This document shows positions 1 to 3,672 of a DNA stretch of 6,083 nucleotides, piece by piece; the stretch's first letter is position 1, and each line of letters starts with the position of its first letter. The translations under genes were made by a program, and so were the position numbers. Location of the stretch: NCBI GenBank assembly GCA_002293295.1, contig DBCY01000005.1, positions 1 through 6,083 of the forward strand, read 5' to 3'. This stretch comes from Ruminococcus sp. UBA946. GTDB taxonomy: Bacteria; Bacillota; Clostridia; Oscillospirales; Ruminococcaceae. A model generated the notes under the pieces. It worked only from the letters and a program-made list of their open reading frames with translations, was not told the origin of the DNA and did not search any database.

Positions 1-564
1 CTTAAAGCCGAAACCAAGCAAACGGCTGAATATGTTGATATGTTCTTTCCGTTTAAGAAGCCGGATTTTTATAAGGACGGCAAGACCCTGCGCTGGCATG
101 TCGCCGACGACCGTGAGATGAACGCGCTGTTGTTGACTTTGGGATATAATCCGGAAGCTGTGAACATGGGATTTCTGCGCGACTATGCCGAGAGGTTCGA
201 CTGGCTTTTACAGCAGTTCAGGCAATGGGCGTTTGAGCTTATGTCGGTATACTTTTATTACAACGATTTCACCGACAGCGACGAGGACAGATATGACCGC
301 GGACTTATTCAGAAGAGTATACAGGCTTTTGAGTGCGTTGCGCCTACATATCGTGTTGTGCTTGACAGGAAGCCCGCTATCGTATGGGATTTTCATTCGC
401 TGTCACTCATTATCCGGATTATGCTCAATTTTCTGATGACCGATGAAGCCAATCCGCTCCGGCTTTGCAGATTCTGCACTAAACCGTTTATTTCTCAGGG
501 TTCTGATGAGGTGTTCTGTTCGGAAGGGTGCGAGAGGGGGTTCGAGGAGAAGGGGAATCGCTGA
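1..564 (+). CDS. Zinc-ribbon-ended hypothetical protein, 5' end outside window
   Basis: The frame is open from the first base, so the gene starts upstream. The first in-window ATG at 40 has no ribosome binding site before it and is probably internal. The visible 187 codons encode a soluble protein with a mid-region rich in aromatic and acidic residues (YFYYNDF followed by DSDEDRYDRG). It ends in a four-cysteine zinc ribbon, CRFC then FCSEGC, with spacing C-x2-C-x13-C-x3-C (codons 156-177). Clostridial proteins of unknown function with a similar long alpha-helical part and a C-terminal ribbon exist; the layout reminds me of DUF6076, but I cannot confirm this. It converges on the kinase gene, and a terminator lies about 70 bp after its stop. 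The coding call is secure; the function is unknown. Confidence 0.85.
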   Translation, partial: LKAETKQTAEYVDMFFPFKKPDFYKDGKTLRWHVADDREMNALLLTLGYNPEAVNMGFLRDYAERFDWLLQQFRQWAFELMSVYFYYNDFTDSDEDRYDRGLIQKSIQAFECVAPTYRVVLDRKPAIVWDFHSLSLIIRIMLNFLMTDEANPLRLCRFCTKPFISQGSDEVFCSEGCERGFEEKGNR

Positions 565-633
565 AAGGGAGAGAGGAACAGCAAAGAATGAAGCGGTGAA
601 AAGGCGGGATATAAAATTCAGAATTGTAGTTTT

Positions 634-2001
634 TTACAGAGCAGGGTTTACCTTGCTCTGTTTGTTTTCTCCGGACGAAGCGCATAGAATTATATTAGAA
701 GTAAAAAATCCGTCCTCACAGTCCATCTTTATTTTTCCATCGTATTTATTAACGATTCTATGTATGTTCATTAGCCCGAAACCGTGATTTGATTTGTTAT
801 CCTTGGTTGAAGCAATATAATTATTATAAATTTTCACAGGCTCGTTTACCGTATTTGAAATCTTTATATTGAATAAATCATTTTTATAATTTGTAGATGC
901 TCTGATTATCCTTTCGCCGTTCTCAATTCTTTTACAAGCCTCTATCGCATTGTCAAGAAGGTTAAACAGCAGTATACAGAGGTCCACATCGTTTATACAT
1001 GTCGCCGGAATAACTCCCGTATGCTCAAATGAAATGCCCGCCTTTTCACAAATACTGTTCTTTTCGTTAAACAGTGCGTCGGCTATGTAATTGCCCGTAT
1101 CGAATTTTTTCTGCGTCTCCTTATAAGCGTAATTCAGATTATTGATATATTCAAGCGCCGCTTCGCTTCCCTGCGTTTCGATTGCAAACTTTAAACACGA
1201 TATATGATTGTCATAATCATGTTTAAAAGCCCTCAAATCGCTGTTCAGCCGTTCCGCTTCATCATAATGCTTTATCTGCCTTCTGACTTGGCTTTCAAGG
1301 ACAGATGATATGTTTTCATGATAACGGCGGGAAATACTGTTGATTAGCAAAAACACGATTATTATAAGGAACGCCGGAATAATCAGTAAAAATAACAACT
1401 GTGACAATACCTGTTTTGTTTCATAGAAATCAGTTCTGACATTCTGTAATGAAAGAAGCAAACCTGTGAAGAAGAAAATTATTAATATCAGAACATATAT
1501 TGATGTTGGCATTAACTCAACACTGCTTTGGAAATTCCTGAATATTATCCTTTTCCGGCAGAGATACAGCATTACCAGACAGCATATATTAAACAATAAT
1601 GAAGCCATATAACCGATATATTCAATATTTGATACTTTAAACCCTACGACATCACAGATTGCTATAAGCGAAGAACCGAATAAGGAATCGGTGAAAATAT
1701 AAAGCAAAAAAACATAAATAATTCTCATCATTTTAGTTTTAATGAAAACATTTATAACGGCAAACAGCATTATATAAAAAACCGGCATTGACAGAATCGC
1801 AAACGAACTTAAACTTTTATACTGATATGAAAGCGGGAGTAAAACGGACGAAGCAAGAAAAAGTAAAACGGCAAGAGCGTTAAATCCGCTGATTTTTATT
1901 TTCCTTTTACAATGCCATACCATATCGCAGATAAACGTAATATTTATGAAAAGAAATATGGAGGAAAGCGTCGAAATGCCAACCGCCCAAACGACAACCA
2001 T
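634..2001 (-). CDS. AgrC-like (HPK10, GHKL) sensor histidine kinase
   Basis: Membrane sensor kinase of 455 residues in the peptide-pheromone receptor class (AgrC/ComD/VirS type). The N-terminal half has about six or seven hydrophobic spans (roughly residues 7-27, 43-56, 67-87, 93-117, 130-147, 166-187, 203-222). The kinase half follows: H-box KHDYDNH with the likely phospho-acceptor His261, N-box LLFNLLDNAIEAC (344-356), and glycine box NHGFGL (405-410). As usual for HPK10 members, no clear separate DxG box is seen. The start is the ATG at 2001-1999, because AAGGAG at 2015-2010 lies 8 nt before it; a GTG at 2010-2008 would sit inside that ribosome binding site. It lies 219 bp downstream of the response regulator gene on the same strand and probably phosphorylates that protein. 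Family assignment is firm; the ligand is unknown and no AgrB/AgrD-like gene is in the window. Confidence 0.95.
   Translation of the reverse strand: MVVVWAVGISTLSSIFLFINITFICDMVWHCKRKIKISGFNALAVLLFLASSVLLPLSYQYKSLSSFAILSMPVFYIMLFAVINVFIKTKMMRIIYVFLLYIFTDSLFGSSLIAICDVVGFKVSNIEYIGYMASLLFNICCLVMLYLCRKRIIFRNFQSSVELMPTSIYVLILIIFFFTGLLLSLQNVRTDFYETKQVLSQLLFLLIIPAFLIIIVFLLINSISRRYHENISSVLESQVRRQIKHYDEAERLNSDLRAFKHDYDNHISCLKFAIETQGSEAALEYINNLNYAYKETQKKFDTGNYIADALFNEKNSICEKAGISFEHTGVIPATCINDVDLCILLFNLLDNAIEACKRIENGERIIRASTNYKNDLFNIKISNTVNEPVKIYNNYIASTKDNKSNHGFGLMNIHRIVNKYDGKIKMDCEDGFFTSNIILCASSGENKQSKVNPAL
636..670 (+). terminator. Rho-independent terminator for the zinc-ribbon gene
   Basis: Bases 636-646 and 651-661 pair over 11 bp (A-CAGAGCAGGG with CCTTGCTCTG-T). 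The stem has one G-U wobble and a 4-nt TTTA loop, and TTTGTTTTCT follows. The T-rich tract is only on the + strand side, so it serves the rightward gene; on the minus strand the hairpin is followed by TAAAAAACT, which is not a U-run. It overlaps the last codons and stop of the convergent kinase gene. Confidence 0.85.
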
Positions 2002-2004
2002 GCT

Positions 2005-2034
2005 GTTCACTCCTTATTTTTGTTCTTTTACTCC
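2005..2034 (-). promoter_or_regulatory. Tandem LytTR-type operator, copy A
   Basis: Read on the minus strand there are two 9-bp half-sites, GGAGTAAAA (2034-2026) and GGAGTGAAC (2013-2005), separated by 12 bp and thus in phase at 21 bp. The 9-12-9 layout and the core near AGTTAA match what is known for AgrA and other LytTR regulators (ACAGTTAAG-type repeats). The site lies just upstream of the proposed rightward peptide promoter, and over the start and ribosome binding site region of the kinase. It closely resembles copy B at 3503-3532, spacer included. Binding by the neighbouring regulator is inferred. The right part of the match also serves as the kinase ribosome binding site, so part of the similarity could be coincidental. 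Confidence 0.5.
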
Positions 2035-2037
2035 AAA

Positions 2038-2067
2038 ATTATAGACAAGCCATGTTCCTTTAGATAA
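2038..2067 (-). promoter_or_regulatory. Candidate kinase promoter
   Basis: On the minus strand there is a perfect TATAAT (2043-2038), with a weak -35 TTATCT (2067-2062) 18 bp upstream. Transcription would begin near 2031, about 30 nt before the kinase ATG. This would let the kinase be expressed separately from the regulator. The -10 and -35 boxes overlap those of the proposed rightward promoter at 2042-2070. The weak -35 keeps confidence moderate. Confidence 0.45.
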
Positions 2068-2070
2068 AAT
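2042..2070 (+). promoter_or_regulatory. Candidate promoter of the 12-codon peptide gene
   Basis: TAGACA (2042-2047) and TAAAAT (2065-2070) are separated by 17 bp, each matching the sigma-A consensus in five of six positions. Transcription would begin near 2077, giving a leader of about 55 nt before the ATG at 2133. The -35 box starts 12 bp after the inner ACTC core of operator copy A, a spacing repeated exactly at the secreted-protein gene. An alternative -10 (GATAAT, 2100-2105) has no recognisable -35. Confidence 0.5.
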
Positions 2071-2132
2071 AAACCAAAACAAGGCAATTCACAAAAAGCG
2101 ATAATGTTTATTAATTTAAAGGAGGCGAAGTA

Positions 2133-2171
2133 ATGTTCACATTATTCTGGGGGTTCATTTTTGGTTCTTAA
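2133..2171 (+). CDS. 12-residue hydrophobic peptide, candidate leaderless pheromone
   Basis: A minimal ORF encoding MFTLFWGFIFGS, ending in TAA. It is preceded by AAAGGAGG (2118-2125) with an ideal 7-nt spacer, the strongest ribosome binding site in the window. It lies in the gap between the response regulator and kinase genes, on the opposite strand, with a promoter-like sequence upstream and a hairpin plus T-run downstream. The product has no charged residue, four Phe and one Trp, and no signal peptide or double-glycine leader. Short leaderless peptides are known as signals in streptococci (the SpeB-inducing peptide beside ropB is an eight-residue hydrophobic example). The setting beside an AgrC-like kinase suggests a signal for this pair, but that is inference. 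It could also be a leader peptide or a chance ORF. Confidence 0.5.
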   Translation: MFTLFWGFIFGS

Positions 2172-2190
2172 CCCAAAATGTTCGCGGAGA
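2154..2190 (+). repeat. Third, partial copy of the operator-like element
   Basis: This stretch resembles 3512-3550, with a shared ATTTTT run, TTAAC..CC, then an identical CCAAAATGTT followed by CGCGG. It also resembles 2014-2038 (ATTTTTG, TTCTT, CCAAAAT). Only one half-site is recognisable (TTAACCC, minus strand GGGTTAAG); nothing matches 21 bp away, so it is not a full tandem site. It overlaps the last codons of the 12-codon ORF. Confidence 0.35.
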
Positions 2191-2222
2191 GGCGGGGCGG
2201 CGTTTATGCTTTCCTGCCTTTT
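2190..2222 (+). terminator. Candidate terminator of the peptide unit
   Basis: AGGCGGGG (2190-2197) pairs with TCCTGCCT (2212-2219). The stem continues through GGCG/TGCT after one mismatch to a TTTA loop (2203-2206), then the short run TTTT at 2219-2222. Four pairs are G-U in + strand RNA and would be C-A mismatches in minus-strand RNA, so the fold favours rightward transcripts. It overlaps the stop codon of the convergent response regulator gene. The T-run is short, so efficiency is uncertain. Confidence 0.5.
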
Positions 2223-2931
2223 ACTCTGTGTCAAAATAATATCTGCTCATATAATCAATATATTTTTCTTTAAATGAAGCGACATGATTCCTTCCCAAGT
2301 CAATTTCCTGTTTATTATCAAGGGTTATTGTATAGGCGCTGCGGCTGATTATGTGCTTAAACCCTACGATAAAGGATTTGTGTGTTCTGATAAAGCGGTC
2401 AGCCGGGAGCATTTTCTCTATTTTCAATAAAACGAAAGGATAATCTATATCTTCATTCACAGTATGTATAATACAGGTTTTATTCGTTGCTTCGGCATAA
2501 TAAATATCATCATACCGTATTCTGATTATTTTGGGGCAGTCAAGCAGGGACAGATATTCATCCTCCGTGAAAGATTTAAGGAAGTCGTCAAGAGCTTTAT
2601 ATAATTTTTCATTTATAATCGGTTTATCAAGAAAACGGAATGTATTCACTTCAAAAGTATCGCGTATTATATCTGAAATACTGGTTAAAAAGACTATGGC
2701 GGTTTTTACGTTTCGGTTCCGCAGTTCCCGCGCTGTATCCATTCCGTTAAGTTCCTTCATTTTGTAGTCAAGAAAAATCAAATCGAAAATGCGGTCTGCT
2801 TTCAAAAGCTCGGAACCATCGGCGAAATCTTCGTAATTAAAAACCAGTGCGCGTTTTTTAGCGTAAGCGTCAAGCCTTTCTCTAAGCATCATACGCATAT
2901 ATTTTTCATCATCGCATAGAGCTATACGCAT
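2221..2931 (-). CDS. LytTR-family (AgrA-like) response regulator
   Basis: Cytoplasmic DNA-binding response regulator of 236 residues, normal length for the AgrA/VirR type. The receiver domain (about 1-118) shows acidic pocket residues D7-D8, phospho-acceptor D55 in FLDYKM, T83 in FLTS, and the conserved lysine K103 in DKP. The LytTR DNA-binding domain (about 133-232) begins near KIIRIRYDDIYYAE and contains the typical RTHKSFIV stretch (182-189). The ATG at 2931 is supported by GGAGG at 2943-2939, 7 nt away, and a strong promoter lies upstream. The kinase gene follows on the same strand after an unusually long 219-bp gap. Likely role: phosphorylation by that kinase, then binding of paired direct repeats with 21-bp periodicity such as those at 2005-2034 and 3503-3532. 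Family assignment is firm; targets are inferred. Confidence 0.96.
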   Translation of the reverse strand: MRIALCDDEKYMRMMLRERLDAYAKKRALVFNYEDFADGSELLKADRIFDLIFLDYKMKELNGMDTARELRNRNVKTAIVFLTSISDIIRDTFEVNTFRFLDKPIINEKLYKALDDFLKSFTEDEYLSLLDCPKIIRIRYDDIYYAEATNKTCIIHTVNEDIDYPFVLLKIEKMLPADRFIRTHKSFIVGFKHIISRSAYTITLDNKQEIDLGRNHVASFKEKYIDYMSRYYFDTE

Positions 2932-2974
2932 AAGACCGCCTCCACCGCCGCATAGTTGTCCTTCTTTACGCCTT

Positions 2975-3003
2975 ATTTTAACATATTATTTTATAAAAAT
3001 CAA
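2975..3003 (-). promoter_or_regulatory. Response regulator promoter
   Basis: On the minus strand, TTGATT (3003-2998), 17 bp, then TAAAAT (2980-2975), preceded by TG one base before the -10 (extended -10). Transcription would begin near 2968, about 37 nt before the regulator ATG. The -35 overlaps the ribosome binding site AAGGAG (3002-3007) of the divergent gene at 3015. No paired LytTR-like site was seen here, so expression may be constitutive. Confidence 0.65.
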
Positions 3004-3014
3004 GGAGTTTATTT

Positions 3015-3482
3015 ATGCATGTATTTAAAAATCAGATTTTAATCTGCCCCAATATCCTGTCCTATCTAATCCGCATTAAATACAGCGATATATATGAAAC
3101 GACCGAGCGTCTTCAAAAGGCGGCGGAAGCGCTGGATTTAAAAGTATGCGGACGCATTATGACTACCGTAAAGTCTAAAACACTCACTCAAAGCGGGAGT
3201 TTATCGGATATAGAGTTCCTGGTTCCGGTTGACCGTCCTTTTGACAGCACGGTGAATTATAAGTATAAGCCGATGTTCAAGCTGATTAACGCTGTCAGGA
3301 TGAGATATGAGGGTGATATATGCGGGATAAGCGAAAGCCAGTTCCTTTTGGCTAAGTATTTGAACGAAAACGACCTTGAGCCTGTTACGGGGCATTATTT
3401 TTCATATATACAGGCTTTGAGGGAATCGCCCCGAAGCAGTATTGTTGATATTTATGTAGGAATAAACTCAAACATTTTATAG
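3015..3482 (+). CDS. 155-residue hypothetical protein, possibly GyrI-like
   Basis: Small soluble protein without signal peptide or membrane span. The ATG is supported by AAGGAG (3002-3007) with a 7-nt spacer. The predicted alternation of strands and helices, with the stretches YKPMFKLINAVRMRYEG (about 84-100) and LLAKYLNENDLEPVTGHYFSYIQ (about 111-133), resembles the AraC effector-binding/GyrI-like fold. That fold often binds small molecules or acts as a stand-alone sensor; DUF5085-type proteins also came to mind. None of this can be confirmed here, and no DNA-binding domain is attached. It is divergent from the response regulator with 83 bp between them and lies upstream of the secreted-protein gene, from which no clear terminator separates it. 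A partial readthrough operon is possible. A + strand promoter is not obvious; TATTAT at 2984-2989 is a weak -10 candidate. Confidence 0.85.
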   Translation: MHVFKNQILICPNILSYLIRIKYSDIYETTERLQKAAEALDLKVCGRIMTTVKSKTLTQSGSLSDIEFLVPVDRPFDSTVNYKYKPMFKLINAVRMRYEGDICGISESQFLLAKYLNENDLEPVTGHYFSYIQALRESPRSSIVDIYVGINSNIL

Positions 3483-3502
3483 CCTATTCTTCATAAAATG
3501 AC

Positions 3503-3532
3503 TTTTTACTCTTATTTTTTGTCTTTTAACTC
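3503..3532 (-). promoter_or_regulatory. Tandem LytTR-type operator, copy B
   Basis: On the minus strand the half-sites are GAGTTAAAA (3532-3524) and GAGTAAAAA (3511-3503), separated by 12 bp, so the repeat is 21 bp. On the + strand the spacer TTATTTTTTGTC is nearly the same as that of copy A (TTATTTTTGTTC). The AGTTAA core matches the AgrA-type half-site. It lies 140 bp before the secreted-protein start, and its inner core is 12 bp from the proposed -35 at 3541, exactly as in copy A. It probably places the secreted-protein gene under the neighbouring regulator (inference). Confidence 0.55.
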
Positions 3533-3540
3533 CCAAAATG

Positions 3541-3569
3541 TTGCGCGGGAATGTAAAATCGGTTAGTAT
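3541..3569 (+). promoter_or_regulatory. Candidate secreted-protein promoter, activator-dependent type
   Basis: TTGCGC (3541-3546), 17 bp, TAGTAT (3564-3569). Both boxes are weak matches to sigma-A consensus, as is usual for promoters that need an activator. The main support is position: the -35 and -10 lie 12 and 35 bp from the operator core, the same as in the 2005-2070 module. TAAAAT at 3554-3559 is an alternative -10 without a good -35. Transcription from here would give a leader of about 97 nt. Confidence 0.4.
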
Positions 3570-3651
3570 GAGGACAAGCATAAATTCACGATGCAAGAAG
3601 AATGCGGTATCTTTTTTGTAAAGGTACCCATAAAGCCGTTTTACATCCCGC
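3545..3651 (+). repeat. Imperfect 16-bp inverted repeat before the secreted-protein gene
   Basis: GCGGG-A-ATGTAAAA-T-CGG (3545-3562) is complementary to CCG-TTTTACAT-CCCGC (3636-3651): 5 + 8 + 3 pairs with single-base bulges at 3550 and 3559. It encloses 73 nt. If transcription starts further upstream, this would be the basal stem of a folded leader ending just before the ribosome binding site. If it starts near 3576, the left arm is not transcribed and the repeat could act only as DNA. Confidence 0.45.
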
Positions 3652-3657
3652 AAGGGA
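3602..3657 (+). other. Leader hairpins upstream of the secreted-protein start
   Basis: GGTATCTTT (3606-3614) pairs with AAAGGTACC (3620-3628) around a TTTGT loop: 9 bp with one U-G, extendable by ATG/CAT past a bulged C3605. Further on, TCCC-GCAA-GGGA (3646-3657) can form a 4-bp hairpin with a GNRA tetraloop. Its left strand is also used by the 16-bp inverted repeat, so the two folds exclude each other. The ribosome binding site AAAGGGA (3659-3665) follows directly. I recognise no known riboswitch consensus. Confidence 0.4.
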
Positions 3658-3672
3658 GAAAGGGAAAGCATT

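Noticed and set aside
443..787. + strand frame across the end of the zinc-ribbon gene and the kinase 3' end
   Set aside because: It overlaps two convincing genes and crosses a terminator, and there is no ribosome binding site.
2002..2010. GTG at 2010-2008 as the kinase start, three codons before the ATG
   Set aside because: It lies inside the AAGGAGTG ribosome binding site that is correctly spaced for the ATG at 2001.
2002..2220. AgrD/AgrB or a double-glycine pheromone gene in the kinase-regulator gap
   Set aside because: The gap encodes no cyclic-lactone precursor, processing protease or GG leader; the only well-signalled ORF is the 12-codon one.
3002..3013. GGAGTTTAT on the + strand as a LytTR half-site at the regulator promoter
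   Set aside because: It is explained by the ribosome binding site of the gene at 3015, and no partner half-site lies 21 bp away.
3563..3635. Cyclic di-GMP or another known riboswitch before the secreted-protein gene
   Set aside because: The conserved sequence blocks of the c-di-GMP-I class and other common classes are not recognisable.
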